Below, piece after piece: positions 9,553-21,182 of a stretch of 64,000 nt of DNA. Each line of letters begins with the position of its first letter. Position 1 is the stretch's first letter. The position numbers and the translations under genes were made by a program. The stretch is from Trachelipus rathkii (Eukaryota > Arthropoda > Malacostraca > Isopoda > Trachelipodidae): assembly GCA_015478945.1 (NCBI GenBank), contig JABUQX010002684.1, positions 65,001-129,000 of the forward strand. Reading direction: 5' to 3'. The notes beneath the pieces are model-generated. The model was not told the origin of the DNA. It made no database searches and saw only the letters and a list, made by a program, of their open reading frames with translations.

Positions 9553-11450
9553 TTACAGTTGTCACCCACCACTTCACAGTCAGAGCCTATTCAGGAGGGG
9601 GTGTAGTACGCTCAAAGTTCACTCTCTAGCACAAAATTACGCAGATGAGCAAGACGCAGGCTTTAAAGTGAAGGGAGATTAAATACAGCAGCGAATACAG
9701 AAGATGGAAGAGAAATCCACAGAAAAGAGGTGGTGGGAAAAGAGGAGCACCACAGCAAAAATCACGATGCGACGCTCTCACATATCAACCAAATATCAAC
9801 ACAGATACAGCATTCCTTGTGCTACCAGGGCGTCGTAAAGGTGGTGGTACGCAAATGATAATTTCCCTCGAGCACCTTGGAGACCGCTGGCCTATAGAAT
9901 AGAGATAAAGCACCAACGTCGAGTTTACAAGCTTTTTGGCCTTTGACTCGAACCCTATCCAACAAGCCGGGTGAAACAGAGCCTCCCTCCCCAGATTGAG
10001 AGCAGTACTCCATACAAGGCGGATGAGACCTTTGTATAGCTGGAGCAGCTGAGGAGAGGGAAAAAAGTCTCGCAGTCTAAATAGAACTCCCAGTTCCTTT
10101 GAGGCCGCCCTACCAATTTGTTACATGAGGTTTCCAAGACATTTTTTTTTGTTTATTTAGGCCAGGATGTTTATTTGGTCAACAGGAGAGACGAGAGAAC
10201 CGTCGAAAGAGATAGGAAAAGTAGGAATAAAGTTTTTTGGAGGAGATTTGGCAGAAGTTGGGTTTTAAAAGATTTGAATTTCACAAGGTTTCAGCACGAC
10301 CCCATCCGGAAATTTCTATCCAGATCAGCAAGAAATGAATCAGGGAACGATTTAAGACGAGAGGCATTCTAGAAGTAAAAGAGGAAGCAAAACTGAAAAT
10401 GAGTTGAAAAATGAAGAGTTGAGTCATCGGTATATGAGTGGATAGCAGTTAGATGTAGTAATCGAGAGAACTCATTAATGAAAAGTAGGAATAAAGTATG
10501 AGATAAGACAGAACCTGAGGAACAACCACTATTGACGAAAAAGAAGAAGACAGTCGCCATCAACAACAGCCGATTTTAGAAGATTTGAAAGAAAGCTAAC
10601 ATAAGTAAAGGCAAAGAAGAAAAGGAAACCCAAAGGAGGGGAGGTTGGAGAGCAGTGACGCGTGCCATACCCGGTCAAATTCTTTGGATATGTCAAGCGC
10701 CACCACACCAAGAAGAACAGAGTTGAGACGGGTTTCAAAGCTTAGATAGAATACAGTGAGAGCTATAGGCAGATGCAGGACTCACGCAGCGTTCCTTTTT
10801 TCGGATAGGTGGACATGTGTGAGCTTCCCAATACTGAGGGAAAGTTTAGTTTGAGACATAGGGAGTACTAGTTGACGAGGGGCGGGGATGGCACGGAAGC
10901 ACACTCCCTTCAAAACTTGGGAGGAATGCCATCTGGGCACCCGTCCTTCCTATCCTTCATATATTTCAGGGGCTAAAATGCAAGTCAATCAATGTATCAC
11001 ATAAGAACATAGGACACACTGACGAGGAGAAGGAGGAGGAAGAGAAATGCCAGAATGGTCTAGGTTTGAGTTAGTGGAAAATAGGAAGGCTGAAGAGATT
11101 GGCCTTTTCAGTTGGAGAATTAACAACAGAACATCAGAGGAAAGGGAGAGATTTACAGAAGCTGCTAGAGATGTTTTTGGCCAGACGGCCAGAAAGATTT
11201 GTCAGTAGGCACATAAGGAGAACCAAGGAGTAGCGCACTTTCGTCTTCGATCGAAACGCCCCTCTTGCTCGTCGAAGAGTATCCTGCAACGATTTTCTAG
11301 CTGAATGAAATTGGCGAGAGTGATTGGAGAACGAGAATTTTTCAACCTTGATATGACCTGTCTCTAGCCTGAATGGCCAGAGAACAAGCACGATCGAAAA
11401 CATCAGTGTTCCACAACTCATTTAACTTCATCACAACTGTCTGGGTGGAA
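9553..11450 (-). mobile_element. BS/Jockey-like LINE, copy 2
   Basis: Minus-strand relic longer than copy 1. The 3' tail lies at about 9,553-9,620. RT blocks near 10,369-10,566 read VNSGCSSGSVLSHTLFLLF, then IHSYTDDST, the catalytic YADD box as YTDD. At 10,660-10,700 a DISKA-like block is partly preserved. From 10,860 to 11,430 the endonuclease-RT linker is readable: SSDVLLLILQLKRPISSAFL, then a C-DGIP-like stretch and KNSRSPITLANFI. These match the pre-RT linker of the decapod BS-like family. The endonuclease is missing, so it is 5'-truncated near 11,450. It lies inside the left LINE 5' unit as part of the 4.7 kb interruption. Confidence 0.8.
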
Positions 11451-11459
11451 ATCTAAGAA

Positions 11460-11695
11460 ACGACAGGGAGACGTCGTTATTATCTTTTAACTTTATACAT
11501 CCATCATTATTCTAACTGAGGAAGCCAATTTGCTATCATCTGCAAACTTGGGAAACCTTACATTTAAGTCCCTGGTCTAAATTATTTTTATACATATATG
11601 AAGAACAACCACTGAAATAAGAAACGTTACGGACCACAAACATGATTCTCCTCATTTCATTAATAAATGCTTTTCAATATTCTTAATTATTATTA

Positions 11696-11730
<35 letters not shown>

Positions 11731-11954
11731 ATTAAGCAGACTTAGGAATAAAAATTTTGATAGCTTCAACATAATTTCGGAGGGTTGAACACCTGAACCC
11801 CCTGTCTACAGCCTGTATATATATACGTATATATATGTATACAATATATATCATATAATATAATATTATATATATATATAATATATATAATATATTATAT
11901 CACATCATATTTAATATACATCATACAATATATATATATAACTATATTATAGAG

Positions 11955-11987
<33 letters not shown>

Positions 11988-12302
11988 CAAATTTTTAAAT
12001 ATATTTTTCAATATGCTCTCGTCATCAAATTTTCTATAATCGTCTATCATCGGCAAATTTCATATCGTCCATACGAATATACTAAGAGCTACATACGATC
12101 ATTTATTTTATTATTAAAAATTACAATAAATATCTTTTATTTTTGTTCTTTGTCCACAATGAAAATAAAAAAAATTTTAAACTTTACAAAATGTTCATTC
12201 TATTTAAAGAAAAATATTCAAATTGTTAAAAAAAAAAAAACAAACACATATTGAAAGGAATTTTTTAATATATATATATATATATCTATCACTATATATA
12301 TA

Positions 12303-12340
<38 letters not shown>

Positions 12341-12480
12341 TATATATATATATTTATATACTATATATATATATATATATATTTATATATCAGAAAAAAA
12401 AAAAAAACAACATTGATAGTGTTTCCCTACGAAACCGGTCACTTTAGCCACTTTTTTTTTTTCTGATAGCATTAAATTTT
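11460..12480. repeat. Low-complexity stretch with mixed microsatellites
   Basis: (ATT)n near 11,685-11,730; TA blocks at 11,810-11,950; (GA)n at 11,951-11,988; TA blocks again at 12,270-12,395. Between them is unassigned AT-rich DNA with a TCATCGGC-like motif also seen at 8,580. Confidence 0.8.
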
Positions 12481-12554
12481 TATTTTTATTCAACATATAT
12501 TCTAAATGATGACCAGTGAAAGCATAAAAAAACTACAAAGAGTTTTTGGGAAAG

Positions 12555-12740
12555 TTCTATATTTGAAATCAGTTTTCATATTTTCTAGAATAATCTTATC
12601 AGCATTCAAAAAATTTCTAAGATGAGAAAAAGTTAGGTAAGTTAAAGTTTTTTAAGAATTTCTATAGCAGCAAGCCTTCTGAGATTTTGCCAGAAGTTTG
12701 CATTGAGGAATTTTTTTTAAAAGATTGAACTTAACTTTTC
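12555..12740 (+). repeat. Dispersed AT-rich repeat, copy 1
   Basis: A stretch with AATTTCTAAGATGAGAAAAA, TTAAAGTTTTTTAAGAA, GCCAGAAGTTTGCATTGA recurs in direct orientation at 16,475-16,600 with roughly 70-75% similarity by eye. Family unknown. Confidence 0.5.
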
Positions 12741-12899
12741 TGAACTTTAGAAATTTTTTTTGAACTTAGAACTCTCTACTATACTCTAGAAATACTGAAC
12801 TGATCTAAATATAGAAAATACGATTTTTTAATTACCACATTTATAAATTAAAACTTTTATAGTTTTTATACAATAGTATCGCTGATCGTCTGTCACGTT

Positions 12900-13220
12900 G
12901 CACATAATTTAAATTACTATTTTGGGGGGATATTTCTATATCTAATATTTAATAACAAAATAACCTGAAACATCCCACTATATCTAACATACTCTAAGCC
13001 TCTACCCTAGGTTAAGCTATCAACACTGACCAGTCCAATACCAAATAAAATAAATTAACAGTTCAGAAATAATCCCAAAAATAAGTATACAATTTTAAAA
13101 ACCACAATACTAATTTGTTAACTAAATTCACTTGCAATACACATATTCACACATAAATACATATACATAGAAAAAAGAAATACACCAACTCAATGGCCAG
13201 AATACCGTCAAGCTAGGCCG
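12900..13220 (-). repeat. LINE 5' leader, left inverted unit (inner part)
   Basis: Minus-strand counterpart of 17,640-17,985. It shares CTAGCTTGACG, TATTCTGGCCA-TGAGTTG, TTGCAAGTGAATTTAGTTAA, GATTATTTCTGAACTGTTAA and a CCTAGGGTAGAGG block, in the same order. In the right copy this segment runs directly into the next one; here it is separated from it by about 4.7 kb. Confidence 0.75.
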
Positions 13221-13534
13221 TTTTTTTTTTTGTCTTATGCTCGATAAGATAAAATCTTGCGCATTTTAAGAACGGTTTAGTGCCAAAAATTGACTGCGAA
13301 ATAATTCTTATCTTATAAACTTGTTTACAAACATTACAAAATCAGCTGTAGTGCAGAAGTAGAAACACTTATGATGAACTTCAAGGATTTGGAGGATATT
13401 ATTAATAAAAAGGAAGAATAAATGATGAAAATTTAGGAATTATGCTATTTTTGACAATAAAAAAACAGAGAGATTATTGCCTTTCTTTCTTATCTTAAGG
13501 TAAATTTTTAGTAATACTATCAATCATACTATAT

Positions 13535-13612
13535 ATATAATATCATATATATACATATATATATTATATATATATACTATATATCATTACTTTATAACTA
13601 TATATATATATA
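13535..13612. repeat. (TA)n microsatellite
   Basis: Flanks the left arm of the foldback element. Confidence 0.9.
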
Positions 13613-13624
13613 TATAACACTCAG

Positions 13625-14275
13625 GTAAATTATTTCCAATGACACTGCCTCTAACAGATTTTATAAAAATCATAGGCATAGACTGCTAAAAAAATAGTAA
13701 TGAAGAAATAAAAAAAAATTATTGTCGGTCTCTTTAGGAAAAAAAGTTACAGACTCTCAAAGTTGTTAAAAACCCTATCGCGTTCTGATATATTAACACG
13801 AATTATTCTTTTTCTTTCGAATACGATCACTACTCTAAAAAAAATAATAATGAAGAATAGTGAAAACAAAAATCGGCAGTCTCTTAGGAAATAAAAGTTC
13901 GCCTCTGAAAAGGTTTAAAATTACACAATAGACTTTCTTTAATAAAATTAGTGGGCTTTTCCGTGCTCGTTTTAAGGCCATCCTAGGTTCAGGATCTATC
14001 GTAGATTTGGGTTAATTTAATAGTTTTCTTCTGTGTATACCTAACAATTATCATAACCTGACTTAGAGGGCCTGAATGAGACCTAAACTGGATCGATCAA
14101 TATTGAAAAAGTCTATTGATTTTTAACAACTTTGAGATGCTGAAACTTTTTTTCCTAAAGAGAGCGACAAACCAAATAACTTTTTTTTTTTTTATTCTTC
14201 ATCTAACTATTTTTTGAGAAGTCTAATGCTGTGATTTTTTATAAATCCTGTTTAGAGGCAGTTTTGGAATAATTA
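13625..14275. mobile_element. Foldback (long-TIR) element
   Basis: Left arm 13,625-13,795 and right arm 14,095-14,275 are inverted copies of each other at about 80% by eye. Shared order: ACTGCCTCTAA-AG, TTTATAAAAA-TCA, AAAAAATAGT, ATGAAGAA, CTCTTTAGGAAAAAAAGTT, CTCAAAGTTGTTAAAAA. A third partial copy, in the orientation of the left arm, lies at about 13,840-13,930. TA repeats flank both ends. No transposase frame inside, so this is nonautonomous. Confidence 0.75.
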
Positions 14276-14287
14276 CATACTCACATA

Positions 14288-14392
14288 CTATATATAACAC
14301 TATATATATATATATACTATATTATATATATATATATATTATTATATATAAACAATATATATTATATATATATATATATATATTATTATATA
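14288..14392. repeat. (TA)n microsatellite
   Basis: Flanks the right arm of the foldback element. Confidence 0.9.
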
Positions 14393-14399
14393 GTTAAAA

Positions 14400-16080
14400 A
14401 AAAAAATGAAGTGAACATTGTAACGACATTCTACATATATGGGTCGAAAATTAAGCCCATTTTTATTCACGGAAGCATCTCCTTCAGGTGTCCATAAATT
14501 CCAAACGGGCCATACACAGTGTGAAAAAAACATTATCATGCATTTTCTTAATGAATATTTAAGGATAATTAATTGTGAATATCACACAAATATTTGACAC
14601 AATCTCATTACCCTTACCTAACGTATAATATAAAAAACATTGATTACATTGTAATAAAAAAAAAGTTACTGCTTTCTGCCATCATTTCCTTTGTTTACAA
14701 TTTTCGCAAGAATTTTCGGTAAGAATAGGGAATACGAGGCGTTTTCGTCATTATGCATTTGCTAGGAAATATAGGAATGCTAAAAAGTCGTTCGATTATA
14801 GCCGTTTTGCATCGATTTTGCACTTTGCTAACGAAATTTAGTTAAATGCACTCATCGTTCGTACTTTATGTCAATTTTAGCACAACTTTAGTAAAATGCT
14901 AACGAAACGTTAGTAATTTCTAAATTCTGTTAGGTTGCTCTTTCCCGTGCTCTATTTTCAGGAAAATGCTAACCGAAAAAAATGTTAAACAAATAAGAAA
15001 TTGCGGCGTAGTAGTCCATCGTTGATTTGATGAATGTTTCATTCTGAATTAACTTTAAATTTAATTTCTTCCAAACCGATAAACTCCATCACAATAGTTG
15101 ATCAATTATTTGTGATAAAAACCATTTGTTTTGGTTTTTTATTTCTTGTTTATTCCAAAACAACGCGCTCCATCACAACAGCTGATCAAAATTAACTCTT
15201 CACGTCACATCGGTCGATTTATGCCCGAAATTCGTGCTAAAACTGGATTTAGCATTTCTTATCGAGCGTTGCCTCCAAAAATCATGCATTTTTTTGCTTT
15301 TTTTGATTTTTTTGCTTTTTATATATACTATAATTTATAGTTATTTGGATATTTAAGTGATTCAACTTCAATAGAAATAAAAAATTAATGAATAATAATA
15401 TCATAGCAAGGATACTCTGTTTCAAATTTCTACACTTTAAAAATTTCAACAAAAGATCATGTTTCAAAACAATGTTTCTTTTATCTGATGTATTTATTAT
15501 CATTATTACACTAATAACATTCTTAGTGGTTGGTTGTTCATCGTGTCATAGACTATAAGCCCTAATTTAAGCTTTTGAACTCAGATTAGCGCCTAGGTTA
15601 AAATAATACTCCATCACGCAACTTAAAAAAAAACGTTTCGTTTCAAAAACTATCATATTCGCGTGACGCGTCACGCATTCTAAACACACTTTCAAACAAT
15701 CCATACACCAAATCAAAAATTGATTTTTTTCATCAAAAAATCAAAATCCCAGGAAGAAGACAATGAAGATTTATGAAATTATGATTGAATAACAAGGTAA
15801 GTATGATTATAAGATATTATAGTATTAAAAATAGTATCAAAATAGTATAAAAATTAAACAAAATCTAGGGAAAAATTTGAAAAAAAAGTTTAAAAACATT
15901 CGAATAACAAAATGCGATAAAATAATTAATTATTTACTTTTTTTTAATAAAATTCAATTTATTATTAAAAAATAAAAAAAAAAGAGTGAAAAATACCAGA
16001 TATGTCCATATAAACTGATATTGTGACATTTGAACACATACTCACTCACATCACTAATGCTGTGATCGCATATATATCTA
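14400..16080. other. Unassigned AT-rich DNA
   Basis: No gene recognised. Two features stand out: repeated GCTAACGAAA/TGCTAACG motifs at 14,825-14,970, and an imperfect duplicate CTCCATCACAA(T/C)A at 15,085 and 15,168 about 80 bases apart, with CTCCATCACG again near 15,610. Confidence 0.5.
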
Positions 16081-16109
16081 ACTTAGTCGTTTTTTTCTGC
16101 TTTTTTCAT

Positions 16110-16300
16110 AATATATATATATCTAATATATATTAATATATATATCTAATATATAATCACTATCATATCACATATATCACTTATATACTATATTATATAT
16201 ATATATAATATTATATATATATATATATATATAATATATATATATACTAACTAATAATAATATAATAATATTATATAATAATATATATATACACTCCTAC

Positions 16301-16336
<36 letters not shown>

Positions 16337-16345
16337 TATATATAT
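16110..16345. repeat. (TA)n and TA-rich repeat
   Basis: Long TA-rich block with scattered C residues. Confidence 0.9.
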
Positions 16346-16474
16346 ATATATATATTATATTCAACTACACACACATCACATTACTATATAATACTATACC
16401 TCATAATCATCATTATATATACAAACTATGGTAAATATCCTAGTATTTGATACTACTTCTTTCGAATTCTCTAG

Positions 16475-16600
16475 TTCAAAACAATTTCTAAGTTCAGAAA
16501 AGTTACGTTAAGTTAAGTTTTTTAAGAAAATTGTTTAGTGTCAAGTCTGGCATAAATTCCAGAAAGCTTGCACTAAAGACCATTTTTCTTCATATAATAT
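16475..16600 (+). repeat. Dispersed AT-rich repeat, copy 2
   Basis: Direct copy of the segment at 12,555-12,740: AATTTCTAAGTTCAGAAAAG, AAGTTTTTTAAGAA, CCAGAAAGCTTGCACT. Family unknown. Confidence 0.5.
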
Positions 16601-16684
16601 CTATCGCATTAAAATTTTTTTTTGAATTTACAAAAATTTTTTCAAAAGATTTCTATCAATTACTAAGATATTTACCATATATTA

Positions 16685-16698
16685 TAACTATATAATAT

Positions 16699-16731
<33 letters not shown>

Positions 16732-16740
16732 TATATATAT

Positions 16741-16771
<31 letters not shown>

Positions 16772-16820
16772 TAATATATATATATAATATATATATCTAC
16801 CAACCATACTACATATATAT
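16685..16820. repeat. (TA)n microsatellite
   Basis: TA repeat followed by unassigned AT-rich DNA to 17,260. Confidence 0.9.
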
Positions 16821-17261
16821 ATTTATCACACCCGAGCTTTACGGCGACTTTCAATGAAATTTAAGCAATATATAATTAATTCAGTTTTACTTATATTTGG
16901 CTAAGAAGCTTTCTAGACTTATTTTTATTCTAATTTTTCATTTCTATTAATTACCGAAACCTTTGTTTACTATGTTTACAACTTCATTCATAATCTTCAT
17001 TGTATTCTTCCTGAAAAAGGAAAGTTTTTTTTTTTTTACTTTTTTTTTTTTTTTTTAAATTTGCTGGAACTTATTTAGGGTAAACTTTTGTCAAAACTTT
17101 TTGACAAAGCTTTAAGCTCAACAACAAGCAATAAATTTGTTAGAAGAATCTACATGTTAACTAATTGTTTTTCCTCCTAGCATATTTTAGTAAAATATGT
17201 TAGGGGAAAATAGGGGATTTTGTGATTTCAAAATTTGTCACTTCAAGCAAACTTGAACCAA

Positions 17262-17525
17262 TTTATTTATTTTTTTTTTTATTTTATTATTTTTTTATTA
17301 TTTATTTATTTTATTTATTAATAAATTACTATTATTTATCTATTTTATTGTATTTTATTTTATTTTATATTTATTATATTATTTATTTTATTTATTTATT
17401 TTATTTATTCATTTAATTATTCAATTTATTTATTAATTATTATTAATTATTTATTTTATTTTATATTATTTATTATTTATTATTATATTATTTATTTTAT
17501 ATATTTATTTAATTAATTTATTTTG
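17262..17525. repeat. (TTATT)n-type low-complexity tract
   Basis: Almost entirely TTTATT/TTATTA units; any frame through it is low-complexity Leu/Phe/Tyr/Ile. Confidence 0.9.
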
Positions 17526-17639
17526 GATTTATTTATAAAGTTACAATTATTCCAACTAAGTCTGTACACTGTGGTTTTCTATTTTTATTCGTCTTAAGAA
17601 ATTTGTCTTCAAATTGTCCTTAAAAAATATTGTGCTAAA

Positions 17640-18077
17640 AATATTGTGCTAGCTTGACGTTGACACCTGACGGACATGTAGTATTCTGGCCAATGAGTTG
17701 GGTTTTATGTATTTCTTTTTGCTCCCATTTTACTCCTATAATCTGTGTATTTGCAAGTGAATTTAGTTAATAAATTAGTATTGTGGTTTTTAAAAATTTG
17801 TATTCGTATTTTTGTGATTATTTCTGAACTGTTAATTTATTTTAGTTGAGTATTGGACTAGGTCAGTGTTTGATAACCCTAGGGTAGAGGGCTAGAGTAG
17901 TTAAGAGATACTGTGTGTTTCAGAGTAGAGTAGATAAGAGATTTACTATATACTGTGTGTTTCAGGTTTATTAGGGTTATTAAATAGTTTTCTCTAACTA
18001 CAGTCATTGACAATTATTATATCAATTTTATGATTAATTTAAATTAAGTTTACCAGAGCCATAGGTTAAAGTTAGGC
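17640..18077 (+). repeat. LINE 5' leader, right inverted unit (inner part)
   Basis: Plus-strand counterpart of 12,900-13,220 followed without a gap by the counterpart of 8,025-8,165. This preserves the uninterrupted order that the left unit has lost. It ends at a GGTTAAAGTTAGGCCTAC block next to the left end of the inserted hAT. Confidence 0.75.
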
Positions 18078-18239
18078 CTACTGGGGCGACTCAGGCACCG
18101 AAATTTTCGACAGTGAAAATTTTTTCAGTAGAAAACAAACAACAAATTATATATATATAATATATTATTATAAATATATAATAAATACATATATATATAT
18201 ATACACATCATATAATATATTATATATAAGATAATATTG

Positions 18240-20105
18240 AAGCTCTTATTAACAAAAAAATCGAAAGCATAGACACATAATGCAACACTCCAAAATAAGA
18301 AAATGTGAAGGAAATAGAGAAAAACTTGTACCAAATTGAGACTATACGTTTATGTGGCCAGCAAGGTCTTGCATTAAGGGGCTCAAGTGACTCATTACGT
18401 ATTGAATCAACTCCAGCTGAAATGACGGAAATTTTAGAAGCCTTCTTAGGTTGTGTAGAATAGAGGTGACCAGGTTTTTAAAAGAACCATTACTTTATCG
18501 TCAAAAAATTAATGTATACAAGTTCGACTGATACATCACCAGAATGAAATCAAACAGTCATTAGTCAAGCTTATAGCAAAGGAAAATAGTGGACAGAGTT
18601 ATAAACAAAAGAATTTCAGCATTATCTGATGAAACAACGGATATTTCCCAAAACAGAACAGTTTTTACTTTGTGTAAGGTACGCCTATTGGTGGTGATGG
18701 AGGTGAATCTCCTTCTTTTACTTTAAGAGGATTTTTTTATCATTTGTTCCGGTTTTAGATATATCTCAGGGAAAGCATTGACAAATGTAATTTTGGAGAG
18801 ACTCGGCTATCCTGGTTTAAAATTCGAAAATTTAAGAGGCCAGGATATGATGGAGCCTCTTCCATGAGAGGTGATTCCGAGAGGACAATCTGTTTTCGGA
18901 ATACGAGTATCCTTAAGCTCTATAATTGACTGTACGCACATTGTTTTAAACTCTATGTCACTCCAGACTCTTCTAAAATCAGGCAATTCGAAACGTCTTA
19001 GAATTCATCCCTAAAATATGCACTTTTTTTCGATTGAGTCCGAAGCGAAACAATAACTTTGGAAGATAAATAAAGTTTTCTATAACCAAAAAGCTAAGAG
19101 GAATCAAATGTTTGTGCGACGACAGATGGGTGTGGGAACGGCATGAGCGGTTTTTCCTTTTTAAAAAAGAGACTCTTGAGCCAATCTTTGCGTCATTGGA
19201 AGACCTAAAAGAATGGCCTGGTGAATTATCACAGAAAGCTACTTCATTGTTTAAATTCAATCAGTAATTTGAATTTTATAATAACATTTTCGTTTTAAAT
19301 AAATTCTTGGATAACTACATTGTTAAAGATTACAGAGATAGCTTCATTATGGACATGTCAGTGCAATAACTTAGTAAAACAAGACATTATTCAACTTTCG
19401 AAATACGATAGAACAAAATGCAGACACAGAGTTAAAAACCTATTTACACAAGCTAAAAATGTAAGCGACAGCTTAAGGTATTGAAATAACAATTCCAAGA
19501 AATACGAAGTTCCAGAAACATCGTTGTAATGTACCTACATCAGATCCTGAATCATATTACGATTTCAGTTTTTATTCCGTTTATTGACGATCTGTTTTTT
19601 TCGTTGACTGATCGATTTCTCTCGCTGAAACAACTATCATTTCACTTCAGTATATTTTACAAGAAAGTGCAATGTACCTGTACCTTATAAGCATACTGAA
19701 AAAAGCATCCTCTTTTATAAAGACAATCGACCCTCACGAGGATACACTAAAAGAAGAGTGGTGTTCTGGACGCGTAAATGGCTGTTAGACATAAAACCAA
19801 AAACTGCGATACGGTGCTTCTAGTTCGGCATAGTATGACAGAGGAGGTTTCTAACATTGCTACTTCCTGAATATCTTACGTTTCATTGCCTGTATCCACC
19901 GGAACAGTAGAAAGAACCTTTTCGACATTAGGGCGTCTGAAAAGGTATTTACGGAATAGTGTTGAGCAAGAGGATCGCATTACGGTCTTGCTTTAACTGT
20001 CAAAATCATCGAGATCTTCAGCACAGAAGTCAATGAAAATTAATTTTGAAACACCATCATCAAAAAGCAGGAAATTGAAATTGACGCTTATAAACAAACT
20101 GATAG
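18240..20105 (+). pseudogene. hAT transposase relic (DUF4371, ZMYM1-like)
   Basis: Broken plus-strand reading with blocks in the family's order: KKIESIDT, then RLCGQQGLALRG (18,350-18,385), the DUF4371 signature. Then ISALSDETTDIS (18,610-18,645), with the D-E-T-T-D-I catalytic-region motif. Then LTNVILERLG, LRGQGYDGASSMRG (18,830-18,870), KRLCDDRWV-ERHERF (19,100-19,155), and finally PVSTGTVERTFSTLGRLK (19,890-19,945) with RNSVEQEDRI, the hAT C-terminal dimerisation motif. Multiple shifts and stops break it into pieces. The acidic residues of the core motifs survive, so it decayed from a once complete transposase. Confidence 0.88.
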
Positions 20106-20129
20106 TAAGTTCTTATGAGAATTAATAAC

Positions 20130-20132
20130 TAT

Positions 20133-20170
<38 letters not shown>

Positions 20171-20174
20171 TATA

Positions 20175-20223
<49 letters not shown>

Positions 20224-20275
20224 ATATTTTATATATATATAAATTATGTGAAATTATATATATAATTATTATTTC

Positions 20276-20323
<48 letters not shown>

Positions 20324-20336
20324 ATATATATTATAC

Positions 20337-20375
<39 letters not shown>

Positions 20376-20395
20376 GTATATATTATATAATAATA
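20130..20395. repeat. (TA)n microsatellite
   Basis: TA block inside the hAT element, between the end of the transposase reading and the right terminus. Confidence 0.95.
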
Positions 20396-20467
20396 AACTT
20401 CTTTGAAATGTAACCACTTGCGAAAGTCGCAGCCCCCCCCCGAAAAAAATTCCTGGCTACGGGCCTG

Positions 20468-21180
20468 CCATTGGTTAAAGTTAGGCCTCCTTTATAGCCT
20501 AGGACAGCTAAGCTGGATTCAAGCTTGTTTAAAATTTTAACTTGTTTTAAGATATTAGGCTTTAGTGATATTTAATAAATTGTAGTTAGTGAAATAATAG
20601 GTACAAGTTAGTAAAGTTAAGTATTAAAGTTAATAGTAATTATGTATGCTCTTTGTTATAGTTGTGGGACTGAGAGGTGAATAGCTGCCCTGTTTGTATT
20701 TTGAATGCAGGGAATGTGTTATTTTGGAAGGAGATTGCAAGGCTGAGTGAAATTGTGAATGAATTGAAGGATTTGGTATTTGAGTTGAGAAAGGTGGGAA
20801 TTGTTAGGAAAAAAGTTAGTAGGGATGTCAAGGCAAGGAGGGAGTGGGATATAGGGTTAGAGAGAACTAGTGATTCACCTAGGTAGGAAGATGAGAGGGA
20901 TAAGGCTAGAGTAGTGGCTAATGGGTCTGCAGACGAATGGAGAGTTGTAGATAATAGAAATAGCAAGATTAAGATCTCGAAAGTCAGTCAGTCAGTCAGG
21001 TTTAACTCTTTCAGATGGTGAGGGATGAGAGAAAGCCAATGGTAATGTTGAGTTTTCTAAAGGGAAGGCTGAATCATTGCTAATTGGAGAGACTTTGATA
21101 CAATACCTAGATAGGACTTTTCAAAATATGGATTGAAGGAAACAATTGCGAGTATGTTATCCATGTGCATGAGAGGGATA
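20468..21180 (+). pseudogene. LINE ORF1 with 5' leader, right inverted unit (outer part)
   Basis: Counterpart of 7,260-8,050 minus. The frame at 20,677-20,886 reads NSCPVCILNAGNVLFWKEIA and continues with the coiled-coil EIVNELKDLVFELRKVG. It stops in the linker (SDSPR then a stop). A broken LIG--LIQYLDRTFQ then RKQLRVCYP stretch at 21,075-21,160 resembles an SGNH/GDSL domain start. Near 21,180 the ORF1 sequence ends abruptly and RT sequence begins, so the rest of ORF1, the endonuclease and the RT N-terminus have been deleted, or two elements are fused. Confidence 0.65.
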
Positions 21181-21182
21181 TT

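Larger units (their letters stand above)
18078..20467 (+). mobile_element. DUF4371/ZMYM1-type hAT element, decayed
   Basis: Insertion in the right LINE 5' unit. The right end read inward (20,467 to 20,430) is CAGGCCCGTAGCCAGG followed by AATTTTTTTCGGGGG. The left end at about 18,078-18,115 (GGGGCGACTCAGG, ACCGAAATTTTCG) is a worn match. Inside it carry a broken transposase and a 265-base TA block (20,130-20,395). The same terminal GTAGCCAGG motif recurs at 58,288. Confidence 0.75.

Noticed and set aside
15131..15340. 69-codon frame with aromatic C-terminus
   Set aside because: AT-rich, no domain, ends in homopolymeric T; no splice or element context.
13220..17640. Simple giant palindrome covering the whole 7-21 kb region
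   Set aside because: Only the LINE 5' units match in inverted order; the central 4.4 kb and the inserted parts do not, so it is an inverted repeat pair with a long spacer and insertions.
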